Of a stretch of DNA of 64,000 bases, positions 16,423 to 25,490 are shown piece after piece. Below the pieces are notes generated by a model. That model made no database searches and was not told the origin of the DNA. It was given only the letters and a program-made list of their open reading frames with translations. The translations under genes and the position numbers were made by a program. The stretch lies in assembly GCA_964467705.1 (NCBI GenBank), contig CAYXUZ010000003.1:35003-99002 (forward strand), given 5' to 3'. Origin of the DNA: CAADGU01 sp964467705 (lineage in GTDB: Bacteria > Chloroflexota > Anaerolineae > Promineifilales > Promineifilaceae). Every line of letters starts with the position of its first letter. Position 1 is the stretch's first letter.

Positions 16423-18159
16423 ATGGTTCGATTACTGTTAATCAGTCTGTTTTTGTTGTCCTTTTCTGCCTGTACATTGATCAATGAAACGCCGCCAGCA
16501 TCGCCAACGGCCGTTGCCCTCATCACCCCCATTCCACCCACACCCACATCAGCGCCAACCATTGCGCCCACAGACACGGCTACTTCGACTTTGCTCAGCA
16601 CAAGTGTGCCCACCATCACCCCCACCCCATTTCCCCCCGACCTTTCCATCAGCCCCGAAGAGGTACGCCTTTATCCCGTGCCGGACATTTACGCCGGTGA
16701 AAAAGTGACCTTTCAAATCCTGGCACACGTGCCAGACAACGTAAATCCCAGAGATGTCACCGTACATTTGCTGGTCAATTATCAGGATGTAGTCAGCGGC
16801 ACACTCAACGCCTCCAACTTGCAGGGCAGCGGCGTGGGGTTGTTTGAGTGGGCCTGGGACACCTCCAACGCCGCCGGGGATCATCTAATCCATGTGATTT
16901 TAGACCGGTATGACACCATTCAGACTGGCGATGAGAACCGGGACAACAATCAGGCCGTGCTGGAAGTGACGGTGCAAGACCCGGCAACATTGTCACACCC
17001 GCAGCATAGCGCCGCCTGGGTAACGGCCGAAACAAGCTGCTGCGTCTTGCATGTGGTTGAAGGCACAGCCGCCCACCGGGATTTGAACCAATTGATGACG
17101 GCGGTGGAAACGGCCGTGCAGCAAGCCGTCGCCCGCCTGGGTGAGCAACCCGCCCGCAAACTGGACATCTACCTGATAGACCGCGTCATTGGCCAGGGTG
17201 GATATGCCGGTTACTCAGTGGTCATCTCCTATCTGGATCGCAGCTACGCCAACAATGGCTTTCACCAGATTATGACCCATGAAGCGGCCCACATCCTCGA
17301 CCGCCAGTTTGCCCCGGAGCGTATCAATTCACTGGCCGAAGGAGTAGCAGTCTGGGCCAGTGACGGCCATTACAAGCCGGAAAACATAGACCGGCGGGCA
17401 GCCGCCTTAGTGACCATTGGGCAATATGTGCCCCTGGCGCAGCTTTTTGACAATTTCTACCCCGTCCAGCACGAAATTGGCTACCTGGAATCGGCCGGGT
17501 TCGTCAAGTTCCTGATTGATAATTACGGCTGGCGGCGTTTCCGCGACTTTTATAGCAGCGTGTCGGCCGATGATGCCAGTACCCTGTCTGGCGCGGTGGA
17601 CGCCAATTTGCAGCAGCACTTTAGCCTGACGCTGGCCGAAGCCGAGAGCCAATGGCTGGCTTTTTTGGCACAACAACCACCCGACCCGGCCACGGTGGCC
17701 GATCTGGAAGCTACTATCCGCTTTTATAACATCATGCGCCGCTACCAGCAGTTGTATGACCCCACCGCCTATTTCCTGACAGCCTGGCTGCCACACCCAG
17801 AGACGTTGGAACGGGAAGGCAACCCGGCTGACCTGACCCGGCACCCCCAGGATGAAGTGAACGTGACATTGGAAGTGATGTTGCAGGCGGCAGACACGGC
17901 CGTGCGCACCGGCAATTACCAGCAGGCCAACATCTTGCTTGACAGCATCGAGCGGGTGTTGACCAGCGGCGAATTTATAGACCCCCTGGCCCGCAACTAT
18001 CTGGAGGTGGTGCGCGTGGCCAACAAAGCCGGCTTTGAAGTACAGCAAGTCGCCCTGAACGGTAATCGAGCGGCGGTTATAGCCACTCCTACCAATGACA
18101 TCAACCTGCTCAATCTAACCGTCCTCCTTTCCGGGGATAACTGGATATTGTCGCAATAA
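16423..18159 (+). CDS. Lipoprotein with CARDB-like domain and HEXXH peptidase domain
   Basis: The 578-residue protein begins with a lipoprotein signal ending in LSFSAC (residue 17), then a Thr/Pro stalk. Residues about 80-195 look like a CARDB-type beta domain (RDVTVHLLVNY, HLIHVILDRYDTI, NNQAVLEVTV). A peptidase domain follows with HEAAH near residue 286 and AEGVAVWASDGHY about 20 residues later, the spacing of gluzincin (peptidase-MA-like) enzymes. The rest is helical and repeat-like. It is probably a cell-surface peptidase; the substrate is unknown. The protein is analogous in layout, not sequence, to the metalloprotease at 2564. Confidence 0.8.
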   Translation: MVRLLLISLFLLSFSACTLINETPPASPTAVALITPIPPTPTSAPTIAPTDTATSTLLSTSVPTITPTPFPPDLSISPEEVRLYPVPDIYAGEKVTFQILAHVPDNVNPRDVTVHLLVNYQDVVSGTLNASNLQGSGVGLFEWAWDTSNAAGDHLIHVILDRYDTIQTGDENRDNNQAVLEVTVQDPATLSHPQHSAAWVTAETSCCVLHVVEGTAAHRDLNQLMTAVETAVQQAVARLGEQPARKLDIYLIDRVIGQGGYAGYSVVISYLDRSYANNGFHQIMTHEAAHILDRQFAPERINSLAEGVAVWASDGHYKPENIDRRAAALVTIGQYVPLAQLFDNFYPVQHEIGYLESAGFVKFLIDNYGWRRFRDFYSSVSADDASTLSGAVDANLQQHFSLTLAEAESQWLAFLAQQPPDPATVADLEATIRFYNIMRRYQQLYDPTAYFLTAWLPHPETLEREGNPADLTRHPQDEVNVTLEVMLQAADTAVRTGNYQQANILLDSIERVLTSGEFIDPLARNYLEVVRVANKAGFEVQQVALNGNRAAVIATPTNDINLLNLTVLLSGDNWILSQ

Positions 18160-18278
18160 AGCAGCGAAGCCATGCCTGCCGCGCCACGCTCGCAAGATGG
18201 ATCATTTTGGTATTTATGCTACAATGCCGCTTATAGTGGGATTGACCAATTGGCGAAAAAGTGTAGAAGAGGAATCTC

Positions 18279-18779
18279 ATGATTGAAGTGGTAGTAGACA
18301 GCATCCGTATCAGTCTGGTCTCGCAGCACCGCATTGTGGTGTTGCGGGAAGTGGACAGCGAGCGCCAGTTACCCATCTGGATCGGCCCCTACGAAGCAGA
18401 TGCCATTACTATTGAACTACAAGACGTGGAAGTTTCCCGCCCGGTAACACATGACTTACTCAAAAATGTGATTGCGGCGTTGGGCGGCAAGGTGTCGCAC
18501 GTGTTGATTAAGGCACTGCATGATGGCGTTTTTTATGCCAGCCTGTTTGTAGATATGAACAGTGAATTGAAGGAGATTGACAGCCGCTCCTCCGATGCCA
18601 TTGCCCTGGCAGTGCGGGTGAAAGTGCCCATTTTTGTGAATGAAGCGGTGATGGATGAGGTGGGCGTTTTACCAGAGCCGGATATTTTGGAAGAGGAAGG
18701 CGAAGGGGCTGAAGGTGAAGTCTTGGATGTCTTTTCGGACTTTGTAGATTCGCTGGATTTTGAGGATTTTGACGAGTGA
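18279..18779 (+). CDS. Bifunctional nuclease family (DUF151) protein
   Basis: The 166-residue protein matches the BFN domain: VVVDSIRISLVSQHRIVVLRE, LPIWIGPYEADAI, RPVTHDLLKNVIAALGGKV and SRSSDAIALAVRVKVPIFVNEAVMDEVGV. Family members in plants and bacteria have been linked to DNase/RNase activity; in bacteria the role is unclear. A C-terminal acidic tail (EEEGEGAEGEV onward) extends past the domain. GAGGAATCTC before the ATG is an acceptable ribosome binding site. It converges on the two-TM gene across a hairpin. Confidence 0.93.
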   Translation: MIEVVVDSIRISLVSQHRIVVLREVDSERQLPIWIGPYEADAITIELQDVEVSRPVTHDLLKNVIAALGGKVSHVLIKALHDGVFYASLFVDMNSELKEIDSRSSDAIALAVRVKVPIFVNEAVMDEVGVLPEPDILEEEGEGAEGEVLDVFSDFVDSLDFEDFDE

Positions 18780-18798
18780 TCCGAGACAGAGACCTGAC

Positions 18799-18830
18799 AA
18801 AAAAAGACCGCAGTGCTTGACTGCGGCCTT
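18799..18830 (-). terminator. Hairpin terminator between convergent genes
   Basis: GACCGCAG and CTGCGGCC pair around a seven-base loop. Leftward it is followed by seven T residues, so it serves mainly the two-TM gene; rightward the T run is short (CCTTT). Confidence 0.8.
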
Positions 18831-18855
18831 TCCCTCCTTAACAGGACGCTGCCGT

Positions 18856-19917
18856 CTAGTATTCCAGCAGATCGTCACCTTCCACTTGAACATTCGCCGT
18901 TGCCCCGGCATCACTGCTTTTGGCCCAAGCCGAAAGTTCAATAGTAAAGGTCTCAAAATAGCTTTGCGGCGGCAGGTTGCCCCCTTCGCCGTAGCGCAGT
19001 TCTTTAATTTCCGCATTGATGATCAGCGCGGCCGTTTCCAGCACAATCACCTCACCTTCACCCGCCAGAATGGGTTCCCCTTTGGGGGCAAGTTTGGCTT
19101 TGATGGCATCATCATAGAAGGCATGGTCACTCATAATCACTTTGGTCACGGTACGAATATCGTTCTTGTCAAAGAGCCACACCTCAAACGCGGTCACATT
19201 CTTGGGTGAATCAGTGCCGATGGATTCGGCAATACCCACACCACATTCACCCAGGAAATCACCGTTGGTGTTTTCAATGCTGTGCGAGTCGTCGAAATTG
19301 TCACGGCCGTAGGTATAATTGCTGGGGAAACGGGCCAACGGGATCGCATTCACTTCTTCGGTACTGATTGGCCCGGCCTCCGGCATGTCATAATACGTAC
19401 TGGGGCCTTCGTCATCCCCCACCGACCGCCGCATCCGCAGCACCAGAATGATACCGACCGCCAACACAATCAGGACGATGATCAACAGGATAATCAGCCC
19501 ATTGCCGCCACCTTCTTCGGCTGGCGGGGTGGTTGGTTGCCCCTCGGTGCCCGGAACGGGCGTCGCTACGGCCGCTCCAGTACAATCCTGCCCGCCACTG
19601 ACAACCCGTGCCATCTCATTGTACGTGTTCATGGTGGCCTGATCTGGCGCGGAGGGCACGGCCGCACAAATGACGGCATACGGGTCGCTAAAAACGCTGA
19701 ACGCCTGGGTTACAATCTGCGGGTTGCCTGTTTGCCCAAACGAAAAAGCAATGGCGTTCACATATCGGTCTGTATATGTGGACGATAAATCATCAGGCGA
19801 GGCATTGGCTTCCCATACATAGTCCACTGGATTTATCACCCAGGCATAAAGCAACCCCAATCCCAATCCCGCAAAAAACGCCACAATCACGAGAAGATAC
19901 TTTCTTATAAAATCCAT
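18856..19917 (-). CDS. Two-TM membrane protein with cytoplasmic domain, unknown function
   Basis: The 353-residue protein has a membrane segment at about residues 7-28, an extracytoplasmic part of about 110 residues with two cysteines (VICAAV, GQDCTG), a second segment at about 140-162 (LIILLIIVLIVLAVGIILVL), and a C-terminal domain of about 190 residues. That domain contains FEVWLFDKNDIRTVTKVIMS and ETFTIELSAWAKSS. I do not recognise it but recall similar proteins in Chloroflexota. AAGGTAGG lies before ATG 19917. It is divergent from the FAD dehydrogenase. Confidence 0.65.
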   Translation of the reverse strand: MDFIRKYLLVIVAFFAGLGLGLLYAWVINPVDYVWEANASPDDLSSTYTDRYVNAIAFSFGQTGNPQIVTQAFSVFSDPYAVICAAVPSAPDQATMNTYNEMARVVSGGQDCTGAAVATPVPGTEGQPTTPPAEEGGGNGLIILLIIVLIVLAVGIILVLRMRRSVGDDEGPSTYYDMPEAGPISTEEVNAIPLARFPSNYTYGRDNFDDSHSIENTNGDFLGECGVGIAESIGTDSPKNVTAFEVWLFDKNDIRTVTKVIMSDHAFYDDAIKAKLAPKGEPILAGEGEVIVLETAALIINAEIKELRYGEGGNLPPQSYFETFTIELSAWAKSSDAGATANVQVEGDDLLEY

Positions 19918-20024
19918 GCGGCACCTACCTTGTTATTGCCCCCTGATGGGATGCAACATATAACATTATGTACATCCCCTCTGCTGCGAGTATCTTACCA
20001 TAACATAAAGTTGCGTCAAGTATT

Positions 20025-22964
20025 ATGTTTAATTACGATTCTGCTCAACTGAACGATTTCCTACAAACACTGCAAAAAGAGGTAAAAGGCCACCTGCGCA
20101 CGGATAACTACGGCCGTACCCTCTACAGCACCGACGCCTCCATCTACCAGGTCATGCCCCTGGCCGTGTTCATTCCGCAGACGGTAGAAGAAGTGCAAAC
20201 GGCCGTCACCCTCGCTGCTCAATACCAGATTCCCTTGCTGCCCCGCGCCGGTGGCAGCAGTCTGGCCGGGCAGGCCGTCAACAGTGCCCTAGTGCTGGAC
20301 TTCAGCCGCCACCTGGATGCCATTCTGGAAGTGAACGCCGCTGAACGTTGGGTGCGCGTCCAACCGGGTGTGGTGTTGGATGAACTCAATCTGCACCTCC
20401 AACCATATGGTCTGCAATTTGGCCCCGACCCGGCCAGCAGTAGCCGCGCCTGCCTGGGTGGCATCGTCTCCAACAATTCCACCGGAGCGCACTCCATCCT
20501 TTACGGCATGACGGCTGACCACCTGCTGGCGGCGAACGTGCTGCTGAACGACGGTTCGTCGGCCTACCTCGCCGACTGGGATGAGGGGGAAGTGCGGCAG
20601 AGGATGAGCGGCAACGGCCGTCTGGCCGAAATCGCCACCGCTCTGCACACACTCATTCAAGACCCAACTAACCAGGGGATTGTGCGGGCGCACACGCCCC
20701 GTCACTGGCGTCGCTGCGGCGGCTACAACCTGGATCGGCTGATTCCCGGCACAGCCACCTACCACCAACCGCTCCCACCCGGTTTTAATCTGGCCGCCCT
20801 CTTTTGTGGCGCGGAAGGCACATTGGGCGTCCTTACCGAACTCAAACTGAATCTGGTGCCCCGCCCCAAACAAACGGCCGTCGCCGTCCTCTCTTTTGCC
20901 ACCATGCGGGAGGCACTCACGGCCGTGCCCACCCTGCTGGAAAGCAACCCTGCGGCCATCGAACTGCTGGATAACCGCCAGTTGCAGTTGTGTCGCCAAC
21001 ATCCTGGCCTCAGCCGCCAGCTTGCCAGCTTTATCACCGGCGACCCGTTTTGTCTACTTATCATGGAATTGAACGGTGAGAGTGAAACGGAATTGCGGGC
21101 GCGGCTAGACGGGTTAGCAAGGTTTGTGAAACAGCAAGGGGTGGCGGCAACGGCCGTTATCCCCCTTCTACATCCCCAGCAGCAGGCCAACGTCTGGGCC
21201 GTGCGCAAAGGCGGCCTGGGGCTGCTGATGAGCCAGCGCGGCGACACCAAACCGATCCCGTTTATCGAGGACACGGCCGTGCCCGTCGAACATCTGGCCG
21301 ACTACGTAGACAAACTAACCGCCTTCTGCGCCGATTTGGGCACAGAACTTTCCGCCTACGCCCACGCCAGCGCCGGCTGCCTGCACATTCGGCCACTCAT
21401 CAACACCAAGATGGCCGCCGAGGTTGCCAAAATGCCGCAAATCGCTCAATTTGCGGTGGAACTCTTGCGTGGGTATGACGGGGCGTGGAGCAGTGAACAT
21501 GGCGACGGCCGTTGCCGCTCCTGGCTCAACGAAGCCTTCTTTGGCCCCGAATTGTACAGCCTCTACCGGCAGGTGAAACAGATTTTTGATCCGCACAACC
21601 TGTTCAATCCCGGCAACATCGTGAATGCCCCACCCATGACCGAAAATCTGCGCCTAGGGCCAACCTATGAAGTCATCCCGCTCACCACGCATCTCGATTT
21701 CCGCACTGACGGCGGTTTTCACCGGGCGGTGGAGATGTGCAACGGTGCGGCCGTTTGCCGCAAACGGACGACGGGCGCGATGTGCCCCAGCTTCATGGCC
21801 ACCCGCGACGAGGAAGACAGCACCCGCGGCCGGGCCAATGCCCTACGCGCCGCCCTATCTGGCCTATTGCCACCGGAAGAATTGACCAGCCCACGTATGT
21901 ATGAGGTGATGGAACTATGTGTATCTTGCAAAGCGTGTCGGGCGGAATGTCCTTCGGCCGTAGATATGGCCAAGATCAAGACGGAGTTTCTGGCGCACTA
22001 TTACGCTGTGCATCGCCGCCCCCGCCGCGACTACCTTTTTGCGCACGTACACACCCTCGGCCGCCTCAGCGGTGGTTGGCGAGCGCCGCTGGTGAATGGG
22101 CTGTTACGCAACGGGCTGATTCGCCGGGGCATGGAACGATGGTTGAGGATTGCGTCCGCACGGCCGTTGCCGCCCTTTGCCCGCCACCCCTTTCCCACCT
22201 GGTTCAAACAACACGCGCCTGGGAACGGCCGTCCCGTTGTCCTATTCGTAGACACCCTCTCCGGCTACAACTACCCACACGTTTCCATTGCCGCCACCGA
22301 ACTGCTGACGGCGGCGGGCTGCCGGGTCATCGTGCCCGGCGTACTGGACAGCGGCCGCCCGGCGTTTAGCAAAGGGATGGTGGACGTAGCGCGGAACACG
22401 GCCGTAACCGTCTTGAATATCCTGGCCCCTTTTGCCGCACAAGGGCTGCCCATCCTCTTCCTGGAACCGGGCGACCTCTCCATGCTGCTGGATGATTACG
22501 CCGCGCTGCTGCCGGACGATGAGCGATTGCCCGCCGTCGCCGCCCACTGCCGCAGCCTGGAACAATTCATCGTGGAATTGGCGGATGCGGGCGAACTCAA
22601 TCTCACGTTTACAGAGGAAACGCGGCCGGTGATTTTACATGGGCACTGCCACCAAAAGGCGATCACGGGTACGGCCGTGACCCGCCGTTTCCTCAGTCTG
22701 CCACCCGGTTATGCCATCACTGAACTGGACACAAGCTGCTGCGGCATGGCCGGGTCGTTTGGTTATGAAGCCGAACACGTCGGCATCTCCTGGCAAATGG
22801 CGGAGCGCCGCTTGCTGCCCGCCGCCCGCGCCGCCGTCCCGGAGACGTTGATCGTGGCTACCGGTGTAAGCTGCCGCCAGCAAATCTGGCAGGGCAGTGG
22901 GCGGATGGCGCTGCACCCGGCGGAAGTGCTGCGGGGGGCGTTGAGAGATTGGGCTGTGATGTAA
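20025..22964 (+). CDS. FAD-linked oxidase fused to Fe-S/CCG domains (YdiJ or D-lactate dehydrogenase type)
   Basis: The 979-residue protein is a full-length membrane-associated 2-hydroxyacid dehydrogenase. Residues about 40-220 form the FAD-binding PCMH domain (LLPRAGGSSLAGQAVNSA, GGIVSNNSTGAHSI), followed by the FAD-oxidase C domain (SAYAHASAGCLHIRPL, HGDGRCRSW, FDPHNLFNPGNIV). Two ferredoxin-like cysteine sets follow (MCNGAAVCRK...MCPS and CVSCKACRAECP), then CCG-type domains (HGHCHQKA, DTSCCGMAGSFGY) near the end. Such enzymes oxidise D-lactate, glycolate or D-2-hydroxyglutarate and pass electrons to the quinone pool. The exact substrate cannot be read from sequence. It carries 12 ACGGCCGT copies, about one per 245 bases. 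Its stop codon lies inside a perfect 23-base inverted repeat. Confidence 0.92.
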   Translation: MFNYDSAQLNDFLQTLQKEVKGHLRTDNYGRTLYSTDASIYQVMPLAVFIPQTVEEVQTAVTLAAQYQIPLLPRAGGSSLAGQAVNSALVLDFSRHLDAILEVNAAERWVRVQPGVVLDELNLHLQPYGLQFGPDPASSSRACLGGIVSNNSTGAHSILYGMTADHLLAANVLLNDGSSAYLADWDEGEVRQRMSGNGRLAEIATALHTLIQDPTNQGIVRAHTPRHWRRCGGYNLDRLIPGTATYHQPLPPGFNLAALFCGAEGTLGVLTELKLNLVPRPKQTAVAVLSFATMREALTAVPTLLESNPAAIELLDNRQLQLCRQHPGLSRQLASFITGDPFCLLIMELNGESETELRARLDGLARFVKQQGVAATAVIPLLHPQQQANVWAVRKGGLGLLMSQRGDTKPIPFIEDTAVPVEHLADYVDKLTAFCADLGTELSAYAHASAGCLHIRPLINTKMAAEVAKMPQIAQFAVELLRGYDGAWSSEHGDGRCRSWLNEAFFGPELYSLYRQVKQIFDPHNLFNPGNIVNAPPMTENLRLGPTYEVIPLTTHLDFRTDGGFHRAVEMCNGAAVCRKRTTGAMCPSFMATRDEEDSTRGRANALRAALSGLLPPEELTSPRMYEVMELCVSCKACRAECPSAVDMAKIKTEFLAHYYAVHRRPRRDYLFAHVHTLGRLSGGWRAPLVNGLLRNGLIRRGMERWLRIASARPLPPFARHPFPTWFKQHAPGNGRPVVLFVDTLSGYNYPHVSIAATELLTAAGCRVIVPGVLDSGRPAFSKGMVDVARNTAVTVLNILAPFAAQGLPILFLEPGDLSMLLDDYAALLPDDERLPAVAAHCRSLEQFIVELADAGELNLTFTEETRPVILHGHCHQKAITGTAVTRRFLSLPPGYAITELDTSCCGMAGSFGYEAEHVGISWQMAERRLLPAARAAVPETLIVATGVSCRQQIWQGSGRMALHPAEVLRGALRDWAVM

Positions 22965-22997
22965 TGCGATTTGCCAAATCGCATTACATCACAGCCC
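22951..22997. repeat. Perfect 23-base inverted repeat spanning a stop codon
   Basis: Arms 22951-22973 and 22975-22997 are exact complements with one base between them. The left arm includes the last codons and TAA (22962-22964) of the FAD dehydrogenase gene, so the right arm is an inverted duplicate of the gene's end. No T run follows. It may still act as an mRNA 3' end structure. Confidence 0.9.
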
Positions 22998-23005
22998 AGT
23001 GCCAA

Positions 23006-23034
23006 TTGCGCCGGGGCACGGCCGTTGTTATACT
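23006..23034 (+). promoter_or_regulatory. Possible promoter of the SCP2 gene
   Basis: TTGCGC (23006-23011), a 17-base spacer and TATACT (23029-23034). The spacer contains an ACGGCCGT copy. The -35 match is weak. Confidence 0.35.
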
Positions 23035-23091
23035 CTCCGCGTCAATCCAATTCCCGGCCTTCTGGCACAAGAACAAATTTAGGAGACACAA

Positions 23092-23406
23092 ATGACAACA
23101 CCTGCTGAAATTCTGAACAAACTTCCTTCTACGGTAGACCCGGCCAAACTGGCGGGTATGAACGCTACCGTCGTTTTTGACCTCTCCGGGGACAACGGCG
23201 GTAAATGGACGCTAAAAGTTGCCGATGGCGCCGCCAACGTCACCGATGGCGCTGATCCCGGCGCATCTGCCACCATCAAAATGACCGACGCTGATTACGT
23301 GGCTATGACCAGCGGCAGTCTGAACCCGATGATGGCCTTCATGTCCGGCAAAATCAAGGTCGAAGGCGACCTGAACACGGTGATGAAGCTGCAATCTATT
23401 ATGTGA
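23092..23406 (+). CDS. SCP2 sterol-carrier domain protein
   Basis: The 104-residue protein is a stand-alone SCP2 fold: ATVVFDLSGDNGGKWTLKV, then PGASATIKMTDADYVAM, then SLNPMMAFMSGKIKVEGDL and a final helix. Such proteins bind lipids or acyl-CoA-like ligands in a hydrophobic pocket, and the length is usual for the bacterial single-domain form. TTAGGAGACACAA before the ATG is a good ribosome binding site. A strong terminator follows. The ligand is unknown. Confidence 0.92.
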   Translation: MTTPAEILNKLPSTVDPAKLAGMNATVVFDLSGDNGGKWTLKVADGAANVTDGADPGASATIKMTDADYVAMTSGSLNPMMAFMSGKIKVEGDLNTVMKLQSIM

Positions 23407-23410
23407 GAAC

Positions 23411-23440
23411 AAAAAGCCCGCTCTGAGAGCGGGCTTTTTT
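23411..23440 (+). terminator. Rho-independent terminator of the SCP2 gene
   Basis: AAGCCCGCTCT (from 23413) pairs with AGAGCGGGCTT, followed by six T residues. The preceding A run may also allow termination leftward. Confidence 0.93.
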
Positions 23441-23449
23441 ATACCTGGT

Positions 23450-23486
23450 TTAGACATACGATTTCTCAAAGAAATCGTATGTCTAA
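23450..23486. repeat. Perfect 17-base palindrome spanning a stop codon (AGAC...GTCT family)
   Basis: Arms 23450-23466 and 23470-23486 are exact complements around CAA. The right arm contains the stop codon (23483-23485) of the leftward amidohydrolase gene. The arm AGACATACGATTTCT differs by one base from the arm at 1192. Confidence 0.9.
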
Positions 23487-25474
23487 GAAACAGCGTTCAT
23501 GGCGATTTCGGCGTATTCCTGCCGTTCGGCCGTGTCCAGCGGCACCCCCATTTGCGATAACATCGCGGCAATCAGACCGGCCTTGCGTTCCGCGTCAGTG
23601 CGTGACCAGGTGCGGGATTTGATTTCTAAAAAGTGGCCGGGCAGGTCTGGTTTGAGCACCTTGTCCAGATTAACGGCAAAATCGGTGTCCTGATACAAAA
23701 TGTGCCAGCGCAGCCGGTCTTTGCACACCTCTAATTCCTGGGCGGGGGCAAAGTATTCACGGTAAAAACGCAGGCTGCGGTCGGCTTCGGCCAGGTAGCG
23801 GGAGCGGGAGAGCATGACGGCGTTGGGGAATTCCTGCCGCTCCGCCTGGCTGGTAAGGGTGAGCCGGGAGCGGGTCTGGTACACCAGGTCGTCGTCGCCG
23901 ATGAATTCGTCTTCGCGGTGGCGCAGGCGGGCGGCGTCCGGGTCTTCGCCCGCAAAGATGAAGTAGTGGTCATACTGTTTGTAATGGGCGTGGCGGGTGA
24001 TTTTGCATTGGTCGCTGTGCAAGAAGGTGAGCACGGCCGTCCGGTCCACATCCGGCACCTTCACCTGTACCTCAAAACTTTGCTGCCGCTTGACGCCGGA
24101 GAGCAAGACCAGTTTGTTGTAGGGGCTGGATTCCCGTTCCAGCACAAAAGCATCAATCTTTTTGGCAACGGCCGTCGCCGCTTCCAGCGCGGCCGCTTCG
24201 TCTACAGTTAACAGTTGTTGGTCACGCAGCAGCCAACGGCCGTTACACATCACATCTTGCACATCCCCCGCCTTCGCCGCATAAATCAGCCGCGAATAGA
24301 TGGCGTCCGGGTTATTGGCAAAATGGGGCCGGTTATGTACCCCATCCATATTCACAATCGCCAGGTCGGCCCGTTTGCCCACCTCCAGACTGCCGGTGAT
24401 ATGCCCCATATGCAGCGCCCGCGCCCCACCAATCGTGGCCAGCATCAATGCCTGCCGCGCCGGCAACACCGTCGGGTCATTGCTCTTGGTCTTGGCCAGC
24501 AGCGCCGCCAGTCGCATTTCCTCAAACATATCCAGGTCATTGTTGCTGGCCGGGCCGTCCGTACCTACGCCCACATTCAGCCCCATGTCCAGCATCTCAC
24601 TCACCTGGGCAATGCCGGAGGCCAGCTTCAGATTGCTGGTGGGGCAGTGAGCCACGCCCGCATTGGCTTTTTTCAGGGCGTACATCTCGCTCTGATCCAG
24701 ATGGACACAATGGGCGGCTAATAATTTCGTTTCCAGAAGTCCCTGGCTGGCAATCCATTCCACCACCGACATCTGGTTTTGGGTGCGGCTGTTTTCCGCT
24801 TCCAGGGCCGTTTCGGCGACGTGCGTGTGGATGGGCACGTTGTAGGCACGGGCCAGGTCGGCGCAGGCGCGGTCCATCTCTGGCGTGCCGGTGTACCAGG
24901 CATGAGGGGCGACGGCCGGTTGGATGAGCGGATGGCCGTTCCACCGTTCGATGAAGCGGCGGCACAATACCAGTGCGTCTTCATACGTGGCCGCGTCGGG
25001 AGCGGGGAAGACGAGCACGGTCTGGCCTAATAAGGCTCTCATGCCGATCACGGCCGTTTCCGCCGCAATGTCGTCCTCAAAATAGTACATATCGGCAAAG
25101 GCCGTCACGCCGGAGCGAATCATCTCCGCGCAGGCGATTTGGGTACCCAGTTTCACAAATTCGGGGGTGACAAATTCCCGTTCCAGGGGCATCAGGTAGC
25201 CCAGCCACACGTCCAAACGCAGGTCGTCGTTCAGGCCACGCAGCAGGGTCATGGGGATGTGGGTGTGGGCGTTCACCAGGCCGGGGATGATGACTTGCCC
25301 GGTGCAATCTACGGTTTCGACGGCCGTGTACGCCGCCTGTATCTGCGCCATCGACCCAATTGCCACAATGGAATCGCCACGAATGGCGATACCCGCGTTG
25401 GGGAAAATGTCGTAAGCGGGGTTCATGGTCACGGCCGTGCCGCCCAACAGTAACACGTCAACTTTTTCAGTCAT
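23483..25474 (-). CDS. MTA/SAH deaminase-like amidohydrolase fused to a C-terminal CYTH domain
   Basis: ATG 25474 has AAGGAG seven bases upstream and gives 663 residues. The first 440 are an amidohydrolase of the MtaD class: HTHIPMTLLRGLNDDL near residue 70, VAPHAWYTGT, IHTHVAET, AAHCVHLDQSE, AHCPTSNLKLASG and GVGTDGPASNNDLDMF, which would deaminate 5'-methylthioadenosine or S-adenosylhomocysteine. Residues about 466-650 look like a CYTH triphosphatase/cyclase domain: FEVQVKVPD, ARLRHRED, CKDRLRWHIL, LEIKSRT. The usual ExExK start is ExQxK here, so activity is uncertain. This fusion is unusual. The gene follows the PPOX gene by 16 bases. Confidence 0.87.
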   Translation of the reverse strand: MTEKVDVLLLGGTAVTMNPAYDIFPNAGIAIRGDSIVAIGSMAQIQAAYTAVETVDCTGQVIIPGLVNAHTHIPMTLLRGLNDDLRLDVWLGYLMPLEREFVTPEFVKLGTQIACAEMIRSGVTAFADMYYFEDDIAAETAVIGMRALLGQTVLVFPAPDAATYEDALVLCRRFIERWNGHPLIQPAVAPHAWYTGTPEMDRACADLARAYNVPIHTHVAETALEAENSRTQNQMSVVEWIASQGLLETKLLAAHCVHLDQSEMYALKKANAGVAHCPTSNLKLASGIAQVSEMLDMGLNVGVGTDGPASNNDLDMFEEMRLAALLAKTKSNDPTVLPARQALMLATIGGARALHMGHITGSLEVGKRADLAIVNMDGVHNRPHFANNPDAIYSRLIYAAKAGDVQDVMCNGRWLLRDQQLLTVDEAAALEAATAVAKKIDAFVLERESSPYNKLVLLSGVKRQQSFEVQVKVPDVDRTAVLTFLHSDQCKITRHAHYKQYDHYFIFAGEDPDAARLRHREDEFIGDDDLVYQTRSRLTLTSQAERQEFPNAVMLSRSRYLAEADRSLRFYREYFAPAQELEVCKDRLRWHILYQDTDFAVNLDKVLKPDLPGHFLEIKSRTWSRTDAERKAGLIAAMLSQMGVPLDTAERQEYAEIAMNAVS

Positions 25475-25490
25475 CAGCTTTCTCCTTGTG

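Noticed and set aside
18806..18829. Membership of the 18.8 kb hairpin in the AGAC...GTCT family
   Set aside because: Only the AGACC start matches; the other end is GGCCTT, so it is an ordinary terminator.
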